64,000 nt of DNA, taken from the NCBI GenBank assembly GCA_008933995.1, contig WARS01000016.1, forward strand, positions 9,751,848 through 9,815,847. Reading direction: 5' to 3'. Shown in pieces: positions 53,638-64,000 of this stretch (the stretch's first letter is position 1; each line of letters begins with the position of its first letter). Source of the DNA: Datnioides undecimradiatus (Eukaryota; Chordata; Actinopteri; Lobotiformes; Datnioididae). Below the pieces are notes generated by a model. That model was not told the origin of the DNA. It made no database searches and worked only from the letters and a program-made list of their open reading frames with translations. Both the position numbers and the translations under genes were made by a program.

Positions 53638-56600
53638 ATACATACATATAGACAGTTCAGTTTTTAGGTTGTGTCTAATATGACTCAGTTCCCATGCTGC
53701 CTGAACCCTACCAATTACCATGTGAAGCTGTTTTTTTTGCAGTTCAGCCATATAGACCAAAATCTTAGCCAAGGTCACAGTAATGTACACAGTACCTTGA
53801 ATTACATCTGTTAACGAGTAATCCCTAAAGCAGATATACTAGGAAGATCTAAAATGTTTCGGGTAAGAATTTCTTGAAAAATAAAGAATAAGGGGGATAA
53901 CACCTTTTTAAAATCATATTTTTCTTTTTTATGATTTTTGAGTTAAGGTCATTTACAACTATTCCTGGGGTTAGGCTTAACAAACGTTTAGATCTCAGTT
54001 ATCACTTCGAGATTTACAGCTATCTTAAGCGTGTTCATCATTCAATGAATGATATCCTTTATGAGCAGGCTTAGTAACGATATCCTCACATATTCACCCT
54101 TGGTTGTTGATTTACCCTCATTGGGGATGCTGAGCTGAGAAGTGGAAGCATTTTGTTCTTTGTGTCTCTGTGATTTACTCTCTGTTCTTTGCTAGGACAG
54201 CCAGGGGCTGTCAGCAATCTCCCAGCTGTAGCCTCTAAAACACAACTCATGGGCCTAATGAACCAAGGCACAATTACTTTAGCAAGAAGCTGCCTTGCCT
54301 TAAGAAGGGGAAAGGGCATCTGAGTGTTCATAAGCACGCACATGATTTTAGTTTCTTTCAAGCGTAATTAAAAGAAAAACTCAATGCCATATTCTGAGCA
54401 AACAATCACTGCACTGTTTTTCTGAATGAAAGATCTACACCTACATTTTAGGCATGTCACAGAACTCCATCTGCTGCAAAATCATTTTAACCTACCCATT
54501 ATCCTTAAAACTACATATGCCTCTGTGTCTGGTTGGATTGGTGCAAAACTGGTAACAAGAAACTGACAAAATTTAAAATAAGTATAATCATACATAATAT
54601 GTAAAAATAAAAAAAAAGTCAAAAACATTTATATTTTTTTAAATATCAAAATAATTCTAGAAATAGAGCATTGCAGCACCCTGTAGGTAGTGAAATTTGA
54701 GTGTGTCACACAGTAAGACAGTAAAGCCAAATAACAAAAACAAAAAAATGGAAAAAAAGCAACAAGCACAGCATCAAATGAAGGTCATTTCCCCCTGCAT
54801 TCAGGCATACACACATGCAAGCAAAGACTGAAACACCGCTAGCTGCTTCACTGTTAATATTCTATTACAACAAGAGAGGATCTCTAATCTAATAAGGACC
54901 CTTATCTAATAGCCCCCTGTTGTTTCTAGACTACTTTATGAGCACAGACGCCACAACAAATACACAGTATTAGACCGACGATCACAGTATTGCACAGGGC
55001 CTTTTGCCAACAGCAGGAGAACTGATACTGTAGTGATCAATAGAAAGCTGGCTTGCCAATTGCTCAATAGCTTCAAATGACACTTAATACATACTGGATC
55101 AACCCTTAGTGAACAGTGCCAGGAGGCTGCATGTGCAGGAAGTCCAGTGGTTGATCATTCAGATTTCATTTTGGTTATTGAACAAAAGTCAAAATTGATT
55201 AAAAACAAAGGGTTAAACATTGTGGTTTATATTAGGTTGTTATGTTATAATAACTTAATTTTAAAAAGAGGTTCTTTGAGAGCTGTTTTCAGGCTGGCCT
55301 AGGTTTTCAATGGTGAATGAGGTACTAAAGTACTCCTTCCTTTGAGGAGAAATCCAGTCAAGTACCCTTGTTCCCTCCTTGGACAGCAGCAATACTGATG
55401 GTGCACCTCGATCACCAGTTCATTTTTAAAATCCGCTAAGTTCCAATTTTAGGTCCAAGTAAGAGGTGGCAAAACCAACACTGAGCAGCTGAAAAAACAC
55501 ACACTAACAGGTTCTTGAGAGAACATATGAGAGGACTCTTAATCCTTTATTTACCACTAGCAGCATTACTAAGTTGTTAACACCTCTTGAGTTTCTTCCT
55601 CCACAGATGTCTATACTTCTTCAGGGTACAATGTCCAATGTGAACTCTGTGAGTTTAGTAGAACACATGGGTACATTACAGTCAGTTTGAACAAAGCAAT
55701 AACTCACCAACAGTCGAGGCCCATTAGGGGTTATCAAAGAACTCAGGCTGGCCTAGTAAGTGCCCTACTGTAGAAGTTATTGGCTCAGTCTTTCTGTGAT
55801 GTATGGGTCTGAATAGGGCACCTGAAAGGTTGCCATGTTGACTGTATCTCAATGTGAATTTTACATTACCATGTCCTTGAGCAGCATGCACAAGGAGGAA
55901 TAGATGCTAAAAGTTTAATTCCATTCAGAATCACTACACCAAAAAAATGACTATTTGTAATTATCTTTCTTTTTTTGTTCTGCTGTTATTCTAAAACTTA
56001 GACTTAATGTGAGAAAGGCTGCAAGTCTTCCATTTATAAGCAACAATGCCATTGTATTTAGTGCCATTTATTCAGTAAAGACAGTCCAGAAGCACAGCAA
56101 ACTTTCTCTGTACATCTTTCTATCTTTGTGTGTTAATAAGCTCAGAGTGAGTTATTTATTTATCATCATATGTTGCATGTCATTGCCATCGCGGTTGGGT
56201 TGCAATGTATGTCTGAAACTAAGGCTATGCTGTATTACCATTTGGTTGTTAGTTGGTTAACTGGCTTAAAATGCCCCACACCCATATTTATGTGATAAGA
56301 TGACATTTTAGAGTGCTACCTTTACTATGCAGCCGCACAAATAAGGTGCACATGTGCTAGAGTTTGCTTGTGTGCACAAGTAATAAAAGAATGTGCATGT
56401 ATGTTGCCAGATACTATAGCTGTTTTACCTGTCATACCTGCAGGAATGATTTCAACACTTAAAACATTTTACTAAAACTATTTTTAAGCCAATAAAAAGG
56501 AGATTAGATATTTAATTGATTTGACATTGAAGATTTCAGACGCAGATGGCCTCTAATTTAAGGCCACACACCCAGAGCACAGCACAAATTAATAAATTGT

Positions 56601-57482
56601 GTCTGCAAAGTCAATGACAGTGTATCCAAGTACATCTATAATTTTCACTCATGTGGACAGAGCTCACATAGCTCATAATTCACTATGCACAAATGGCACT
56701 CGAACAGCAGTGCCAGCCATAGTGGTGCATGGGGAAAAAAGGCTCACCAAATGGAAAAAGAAGGAGTCATAACATACAAACACATGAAATAACTAATATG
56801 AATGCAGCCACAGACCTGTGATGGGCCCGTTTACTTGAATTTAGGTGTGTGAAGGTATTAAAATTCCTCTTGTGACAAATGTTATGTGGCGCATTTTTCT
56901 TTTACTCCAAAGTGATCCACAAACTTATTATTACTCTGTTGTTGGCTTTATTATAAGTGTGATAACAGTTTTTTTAAAAAGTGTTTCTTCAACATTTTGC
57001 TGGTTGCTTTTAGTTTGTTTTGCTGCAGTTATGTTGCATTTCATTAAATGTGTACATACAAATCATTAAAAACAGTCATTATTGTGTGCCTTTCAGCATT
57101 ATTTTTTGGCTGTTGTGCATTTCAATCACAACGTTACTTGCATTTGCAGTTACATGGGATCATTTTCATCTACATTGGGGTAATTGGATTTCTTATACAC
57201 AAACTGGTGTTTATAAAGGAAGAATGTGTGATGAGAGTACAAATACCTCAGACCAGAGTACAAATGGTTTTAGCTGAGATAGCTGAGGTGATATGATGAG
57301 GTGGACATAAAGACATAAAAATGAAGTGAACAATGTAATCTTGTAGGAAAACATTGTTTGTTTAGGTTGTTTGCTCATTTCCCTGAGTGTGTTATTACTT
57401 TGCAGTGCACACAGTGAAAATATCAGTCAGTGGTGCAATCATGGATGTAACTGTAAGTGTAACTGTGAGTGATAAATTTGAT

Positions 57483-57500
57483 CATTATTATTATTATTTA
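57483..57500. repeat. (ATT)n short microsatellite
   Basis: Five ATT units. Confidence 0.8.
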
Positions 57501-58434
57501 CATTTGACTCATAATCTCCATATTAATTATCTTCTCCTTTGATTCTAAACTCTGAAGCACTTGGTAAAGTCTATTTCAATATGATCTCTATAAAGCGTTA
57601 ATGATCCTTCTGCTGTTTAATAATTATGACTGAGCTGTTAAAGTGGTTAAATTAAACCTCTACTCTAATTTGCTGTGCTTCTCATTATTGGTTAATGAGC
57701 AGTGGAGCAGATACAACTATTGATATGCAACAGGATGTTTAAGCATGTTTCTACATTCATTTATGGAAAAATGTGGGTGTGGTAATGAAGCTTGTGCATG
57801 TATGCCCGGTTTGATTGAGATTCATAAGACATTATCAGGAGTATGTGCACATCTGTATTCGAGATTATGTATCTAATGCACATGCAGATATCTGTCTTTG
57901 TGCGTACACAGTGTTTCAGATGTGGATCCACACAGAGTTTTATGCATCTGGCCGCTGGTCCTCAAACATCTATTCTCAGCATGTCAAAGAGCGGATGTTC
58001 ACCAACACCTCACCTTTCACTGTCTCACCACCTCATACCTTTACACCTGTCGCACTACACCAAGATTAAAATACCAAAACTCACATGGTGGCACATGAAC
58101 AACTGTTTGCACCCATAAAAATAGAGATTCATATATCAAACAAAAGACATCTTGGTTGATTATGGTTGAGACTGCCCTAATGAAAAAGCTTTCAGTTCAG
58201 GTGTAAGGCTTGATATTTCATGACAGGTGAAAATATAATGAGGTGTTAACTTGTGCATTTCACCTAAAAGAGGAACTGATCATTGAATGTGTTGACAGGT
58301 GCAGTCAGGATTAAATAAAAAGGTCAAAGGAAATCAGTATTATGTGTGTCTTCTTATCTTGTTAATAGGTGCACAAGTGAGCATGCGTGCCATTGTAATT
58401 AGTTCATTAAAATGAAATGGAAATCCAAAAGGAA

Positions 58435-58440
58435 ACTCAC
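58435..58440 (-). other. ctnna2: 5' splice donor GTGAGT
   Basis: Directly after the AAT codon of the last Asn (58443-58441) the minus strand reads GTGAGTTTCC, a near-consensus donor. It begins the large downstream intron. Confidence 0.92.
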
Positions 58441-58644
58441 ATTGTTCATGTACTCGCTCAACAAGTCCTGAAGGGCCTGCCGAACGGCGTTGCACTCCGC
58501 CACGATGCGTTCACGGCGGTCGTCACGTGTGCATGAAGAGTCAGCCATGAGTGCAGCACCACTGATGATGCTCTCCAAGCGCTCCTCCAGAGAGGGCCGG
58601 AAACGAGCCTCGCTGAACGTCAGAGGGTCCAGGATGATCTTGTT
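58441..58644 (-). CDS. ctnna2: alpha-N-catenin internal exon (exon 7 equivalent), vinculin-binding segment
   Basis: This is an internal coding exon of 68 codons, phase 0 at both ends, starting NKIILDPLTFSEARF and ending LLSEYMNN. Alpha-catenins link cadherin-beta-catenin complexes to actin at adherens junctions; the neural form acts in neurons and synapses. By alignment with human alpha-E-catenin it covers residues 287-354, in the M1 helical bundle: Met33 is M319, Arg40 is R326 and Leu58 is L344, the leucine needed for vinculin binding. E307 and L318, altered in human CTNNA1 pattern dystrophy, are also conserved (residues 21 and 32). SEARF and EYMNN favour CTNNA2; as I recall them, CTNNA1 has SEERF and EYMGN, and CTNNA3 differs more in the first third. 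The reading frame stays open into both introns, but homology stops exactly at the splice sites. It is richer in CpG than its surroundings. Alpha-catenin identity is near certain; the ctnna2 paralogue is likely. Neighbouring exons lie outside the window. Confidence 0.95.
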
Positions 58645-58681
58645 CTGTTGAGCAAAAAAAAAAAGTACAAGATCAGGTGAG
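58645..58681 (-). other. ctnna2: 3' splice acceptor with polypyrimidine tract and branch point
   Basis: Read on the minus strand, the intron ends with 11 consecutive T (58664-58654) followed by GCTCAACAG, with AG at 58646-58645 just before the first exon base, 58644. A CTCAC at 58681-58677 fits the yUnAy branch-point consensus and puts the branch A 34 nt upstream of the exon. This fixes the exon start more firmly than homology alone. Confidence 0.9.
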
Positions 58682-61600
58682 TAATTCAGACTCACTCTTC
58701 TTAAGTGTGACCGACAGAAAAACCTTATCCTGTGTTAAGATTTTATTGTAGGCTTTAATAAAGTGTGTCATTTTAGTGCATTTTGTGACTGTATCCCAGT
58801 GAGACGAGACAGCAGCATTTGCCTGTACGAAATAATGCATTATAACGGATCGACAACAGCATTATCAGTTGACCATATATAAATGGGTTAACACTCATTA
58901 GGTAGTGGAGTGAATCAAAAAAGGAGGGCAATGTGCCTCTTTCTGCATAAATATATTATGTGTTCATTGGCAGTTGCAAAGCATATGGAAAAATAAACAC
59001 AATACAAACTTATACTAAACGATTTCATGCAGGAAAAGAAAAACACAAGCCCAGGTTAAGGTTTGGAGCCATCTTAGACATTTGCTTACAAAATAGCTTT
59101 GAAACATTGAGTTAGAAAGTTTCAAGCTGTGTATCTCTCCCCAGGTGGGATAAAGTCTTTTGTAATAAAGCCCTTCAAGGAGAAAATGGAAGTCAAACTA
59201 AAAAGAATCTTCTTGTTCAAACCCCCACAACTAAATCACTTTTTTGCCACTCCACAAATTATAATTACAAATATGAACATTTCAGTGTATAAGTCTGTAT
59301 TTGCTTAAAGAACATGAAATGCATTCGCTGCATTTTAAAACAACGGTCAAATATTCAGTGAGGTTTGTTTACAAATTTATTAAGATGTATGCAAATTGTA
59401 GCACCGAATGAGGCTGAATTGCAACAAAAACAATCAGCCACCATGACGAAAGATTGTCAAAACCAGCAGTACATAGAGAAGGTCGAACACAGAGTAGCTT
59501 GACTTGCAGATAATAAATTTAAAGTGATTCTCCACCTAAATCTCTTTGGGCTTCAAACACTTTCTCCCTGTTGACTTGTGAGGTCCAGGGTTGTTCATCT
59601 GAGGTAGCAGCAAAAACTCACTTTTAGTATGGGTCTCTTAAGCACAATGTGATTCCACAGAGATATGCCTCTTTTGCACATTCTTTTACATGATCCCTGC
59701 ATTGGAGAAATGACTGTACCTGTGTGTTATTATGCCACAGCAGGTTGTGGCCTAATGGTTTTAAGAGGCAAGGTCATGCCCGAATCTCTATATTCTCACT
59801 GTAGCCACAGAAAACAGCACTCTGCCTCGTGCTTCATGTGCCCTGCGAGTTGCTTGAACCTGTTTTAGAGAATCCAGAAAGAGCAGTGCATATAGCTTTT
59901 ACAAAGACAAACAGCAAGAGGTGGTAATTTTTAGCTTCTCAGTTGTGATAAATGGATTTGGTGCCATTTACCAAGAGCGTTTTGCAACTGAGCAACGGCT
60001 CATATTGATGAGATGGAAACAAAGTGCCTGTGAGTTTATTTTGTATGCGAGGTATGTTGACCCCTGCATACCATGTGAAACATACTCATCCCCTTGAGTA
60101 GTGTCTCTGAATGTTACTTATGTTACGTAAGGCAAGAGAAACAAAAGGCAGATGGTAGTGGCATATACTGTATCTTTATATGGATAATAATAACATTGGT
60201 TACAGTAGGCCATATTATCTCTTCCATAATCAGATTTCAATCTTACCTAAAGGCAAAATGTTATATGTGACTGATAGAGATGATACACAGTGAGGACTTA
60301 AGTTCAAACACATTTTATCCTACATAATGCTAGTAACAAAAAACATTTATTTTAATATTTTAATATCTTTATTAATTCAATTTAAAGAAATAGGAATAGG
60401 CATGGATCATTGAACATAGAAACTAATTTCTTACACAGTAACACGTGCCTTGCAAGTTATTCTCCATATCCCCTTTTTACCTAACAGCAATCTGAGTTTA
60501 TTCTTTCCAGATTAAAGTTCAACAAAACCAATTAAATGAATGCTTCTAATGCTTCAGTGCCCAGCCCAACCAAAGTTGCATTTCAGTCTCATCTAAGCTC
60601 TGAATAAACTAAATATTCACTGATAACTCAGGGGGAGAAAGCCTTAAGGGTTTTTTTTCCTCTATGGAATACATGACGAGTTTCACAGTAGTAGAGAGCA
60701 AAGGTGCAATGTTTGGTCTCTCCTTGGCCAGTCTAGTCCTGGGGCAGGGTGACAGACTGTCAAATGATGCACAATAACATGTAAGGTAAGAGAGTACAAG
60801 CACCAAGCATAACCTACTTCTCATCTTCAGCTGGCAGGAAAGAGCAGTAAATACAAGGTTTTGCAGTTAAAAAAAGAAAAAAAGATAGAGAAGGAGGAGA
60901 GAGTTTGGGGCTACAGAAAAATAAATTAAAAAAACAAGATCGGCAGTACTGATAGAAGGAGAGAAAATGCAGGGAAGCAATGCAAAAAGGGAATAAGAGA
61001 TAAATATAGAATGGAAAAAAATGTATGAGAGAAAAGCATTTTATAGTGTTTGACGTAAACAGAAAGGCAATCTGACATGCTAGATTTTTATTTTTTTTTC
61101 TGTCTTAAACTTTTCTGGGAGCTACAACTAGTGACTAGGATCTAGTGAGGTCCTCAACAGTGAAAGACCTTGTACTCATCACATTACTTACACAGAGTTT
61201 CGGTGATTAAATTCTCGTGCCTGTAGATTTCCTTAAACCCTTAAACCATGTCTAATGTACAGCCTTAATGCAAATGTTTCATTTAGACTTTGAGTGGAAA
61301 TACATAGCTGATGAGGCTACATTTGTATTCAGTAACATTTTTAATATATAGACGCTTACATTCAGAACTTTGGTTTGCAGTAGTGATTACATCAGCAAGC
61401 AGTTGATTTATTTATGTTTGTTTTTTTCACAGTTATGTATGGGTAAAAACTAGTGAATGTATTGCTGTAATTGTTGTGGAGTGCTTTTTCAATTTGCTTC
61501 ATTTCCTTTTTCTTTCAAACTCACCTAAAACAACTTCTTCTCATTGTTCTCCTACATGGGTTAAAAAAAGTCTCCTTCCAATGGGTTTTGTTTAAATTAT

Positions 61601-64000
61601 TAAAGACTGATCCCTGTATTGGAATCAAAGACAGTCAAATTTATATTGATCTCTCAACTGACCAACCAAGAGACCAAATATCCACATTTAGTTCTTGGTT
61701 TATATAATGTCTCTGTTGCTGCTGATTTTCACCAAAAAATCCAATTTTAACATTTGCTCAAACTCATCACCCTCTGATATCAATCCCCCAAATCTGATCA
61801 CTAATATATTTCCAATATCACAGCAAAAACTGTACCATTGTGCTGTAATGTGAAGAGAGATGATTATTAACACCACTCACTACAGTCTACAAGTCTGAAT
61901 GTTCAAACCAGTAATACTAATCAAAGAAAATTCAATCTGATTGTAAAATTTTAGTGACAACTACCTGTCATCATGTGTCTTATCTTATAACTGTCATAGT
62001 TTTTTTTTTTCCCTTTCAGCAGGATAAAATAATTTTCTAGTAAATATTTACATGAAGTAATTGTATGGGTCTGACAGCTGTCAGATATTAAATCATTGCA
62101 TGCGTTTGGTTGTTACCCTTCATTAAATAAACATTCTCTTTTCCTTATTGTGGTATGACCATGCTTTTGTTGACATGTACGGAAATTAGATCTTTAAGGA
62201 GGGAAAAAAGCAACAACAAAGCCAAACACTGTAGCTCTCAACAAAGACACACGCAAAGAGGAAAAAGAAGATTAAGGGAAACTGAGAACATCCCTTACTC
62301 AGTTGTTATTCCTCACAGGATGTCAGGTTGCAATTATCACTGGGAGGTGGAAATAGGCAGAGAGTAGAAAGAGCAGCAAATACTGGGTTGACAAAGCCTG
62401 GAAGGTTTTCAAGGTAACTGGCACTGGCTGACGTCATCCACCAAGAAGCTCCCAAATGTGACCAATAGCATCAGTTCCCTCAATGAGTTTTGCAGTGTTA
62501 AGCTCAATATCAATTACTTTGTTAAAAAGCCTAAAGCAGTCAGTATTTGTGAAAAGTGTCTTTGACCAGTACACACAGTAAATAATGACACAGTTTAAGA
62601 CAGAGATTAGAAAAATAATGTTACAATCAAAGCCTATTGAATTCAAAGCTTCTTTATAGGTCTTACATATCTGGCTACAATGTTATGCTTAAATGTAATG
62701 CTGCACTTCAGCACAACTTTATCCTTTGTAGATCATTCATTCTTAAGAGCTCTTGCATAGACAACATCCCATACTGTAAAACTAAGAGGATATTTTTTAT
62801 TTTCACTTCTCCCCTCTTCTGTAGGTTCACAGAGCACAATGAGCTTCTGAGCAGTGTGAGTGGCAAATGGGGATCTGGTGTATTGTTCAAAGATAATTCA
62901 GAAGAGCATATTTGCTGACATCGAATTTGAAAACCTGTCACTGCACCATGTTAAAATCTTAAAACAATCCTTGAAGAAAGGAGCAAATTTATCTTAGCGC
63001 ATGCTGGGTCAAATATGCTCTTTGCTTTTTTGTGAGGTACAGCGCAGCAAACTGAAATGTACTCCAGCAAGATTTCCTAATGGAAGAGATAGGTTTTTTT
63101 TGAGAGAGAGGTTGTTTGCACAGAGCAGTTAGACAGATCTTACCTGCGGGCTGATTAAAGAGTTAAGTTCAACGTGGATGCTGATTTTGACAGCACATCA
63201 GGGCCAGAGGCAACCTTATGGTTGCCCCACACAGGGTGAGGTTATTGGTTTGACCCCACTTTGGGGCATTAACCAGTGAGACGGGGCACATGTCATATCA
63301 GCCTATGTCAAATATGCCTTCCAGGACTTCCCAATATTTGATGACAACTGTTTTGTAGTTAAACAAAGTCTTGAACATACTACTGTATTGCCTCTGGTGG
63401 CCCTATTTCAGGGTTCAGGGGCTGTTTGGTTGTGACTATTACACTGTTTGACAAAGCTCTGCCCACTCTGGCCCAGTAGGGGTATTAGTCATAACCCATA
63501 CTCTGATTGATTAACCTAATGAAGAGCGCCTGACTCAGGGTTAGGTCTCGTTTGTCACACAGTAGAAGGAAACTAAAACAGCTTTGAAAAGACAAGTGGG
63601 TGTGGTAAAAAAAAAACAGTGACATAGAAAGAGAATAGAAAAGTGAAATAGACGACTTGGTGCATGCGAGTGCTTTTACACTTGTGAACATGACTAAGAT
63701 TTCATCTAAGCACAAACAATGATATTCTAATACCATCCCATCAGTGTAAGACACTTAGGTTTCTGCTTGATTGATCCTCGAAAAGTTCATCTGTGTTGCA
63801 CATTTGCAGCAAATGCCCACATGTGCATAAGCGTGGGTGTAGGTGAGTACAGGCAGATACAGTATGTGCAGATCGTCCCCAAACCTCTGCTCCAGGTTTG
63901 ATGAACTCATCCGAGCTAGTCTATATCACGCACCAGGGAATGAGTGTACATGCTGTATAACTTTGTGGCTTGTGTATTGATCTCTGGTACCAACGAGTGC
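58645..64000 (-). other. ctnna2: ctnna2 intron upstream of the exon (3' part, intron 6 equivalent)
   Basis: About 5.4 kb of intron precedes the exon in transcript direction; the previous exon is beyond 64000. I checked both strands for alpha-catenin-like sequence and saw none. The content is AT-rich unique sequence with short homopolymers (for example poly-T at about 62001-62010 and near 61088) and purine-rich patches around 60860-61010. No recognisable gene, RNA or intact mobile element is visible. Confidence 0.8.

Larger units (their letters stand above)
47180..58434. other. Intronic stretch without recognisable gene
   Basis: The part of the intron closest to the exon. It holds an L2-type tail, a GA run, the 53554 hairpin and an ATT run listed separately. 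Patches at 47395-47530 and 53000-53160 are low in homopolymers and richer in transcription-factor-like cores, and are the best candidates for conserved noncoding sequence in this part. Open frames of up to 120 codons (48549-48911 minus, 52651-52980 plus) show no recognisable family. Confidence 0.6.
1..58440 (-). other. ctnna2: ctnna2 intron downstream of the exon (5' part, intron 7 equivalent)
   Basis: At least 58.4 kb of intron follows the exon on the minus strand, with the next exon beyond position 1. The next alpha-catenin exon should begin with a segment resembling the human (A/T)GRKE sequence; no such frame with splice signals was seen. Very large introns are typical of CTNNA2 orthologues. 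In mammals this intron holds LRRTM1 as a nested gene of about 520 codons on the opposite strand, but no open frame here exceeds about 122 codons, so that gene is not in this part. The individual repeats are listed separately. Confidence 0.8.

Noticed and set aside
55289-55757. Direct repeat CAGGCTGGCCTAG at 55289 and about 55744, considered as LTR or element ends
   Set aside because: Only 13 bp match, without further similarity, terminal TG/CA or target duplication.
58399-58695. 98-codon open frame extending past both ends of the catenin exon
   Set aside because: Homology to alpha-catenin stops exactly at a consensus acceptor and donor; the extra residues at each end are intron read-through.
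59745-59792. tRNA-like A box (TGGCCTAATGG) and B-box-like TGCCCGAATCT
   Set aside because: The boxes are too close together for a tRNA and no cloverleaf could be drawn; at most a very decayed SINE.
63235-63280. B-box-like GGTTTGACCCC
   Set aside because: No A box at the right distance and no acceptor stem pairing.
1-64000. Bacterial-type systems: operons, CRISPR arrays, phage or integrative elements
   Set aside because: The sequence is vertebrate intron with spliceosomal signals; there are no regularly spaced repeats with spacers and no long gene-dense frames.

Overview
The window looks like AT-rich vertebrate DNA, almost certainly from a teleost fish and probably a percomorph. It is nearly all intron. 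The one coding segment I can defend is a single 204-bp exon on the minus strand at 58441-58644. It encodes 68 residues of an alpha-catenin, and the residues best fit alpha-N-catenin (ctnna2). The teleost assignment rests on the repeats: a TTAA-flanked MITE with CCTCCTAGGACCT ends, L2/CR1-type 3' tails, a degraded hAT-like repeat and a possible tRNA-SINE head. None of this resembles bacterial, viral or plasmid sequence.

Layout, in gene order on the minus strand: 64000-58645 is the 3' part of the intron before the exon, ending in a branch point, an 11-T pyrimidine tract and CAACAG. 58644-58441 is the exon, corresponding to residues 287-354 of human alpha-E-catenin, which is exon 7 by the human CTNNA1 scheme. 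It carries the vinculin-binding segment. From 58440 down to 1 is the start of the next intron, at least 58.4 kb long and still open at the window edge. In mammals this intron hosts the nested gene LRRTM1; no LRRTM reading frame is visible in this part.

Within the introns I can place microsatellites (GACA/GATA, GAAA, GT, GTT, ATT, GA), a 153-bp MITE, three L2-type 3' tails, a possible SINE head, a GC-richer hAT-like repeat, a cryptic minisatellite with about 21-bp periodicity, and three strong inverted repeats that would fold as hairpins. The best of these are at 12403-12466 (29 of 30 pairs, 4-nt loop) and 53554-53637 (35 perfect pairs, 14-nt loop).

All other open frames are short, start or stop arbitrarily in intronic sequence, and show no family I recognise. 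I found no RNA gene, intact mobile element, CRISPR array or undescribed multi-gene system. The points most worth a second look are the hairpins, the periodic minisatellite and the unseen LRRTM1.
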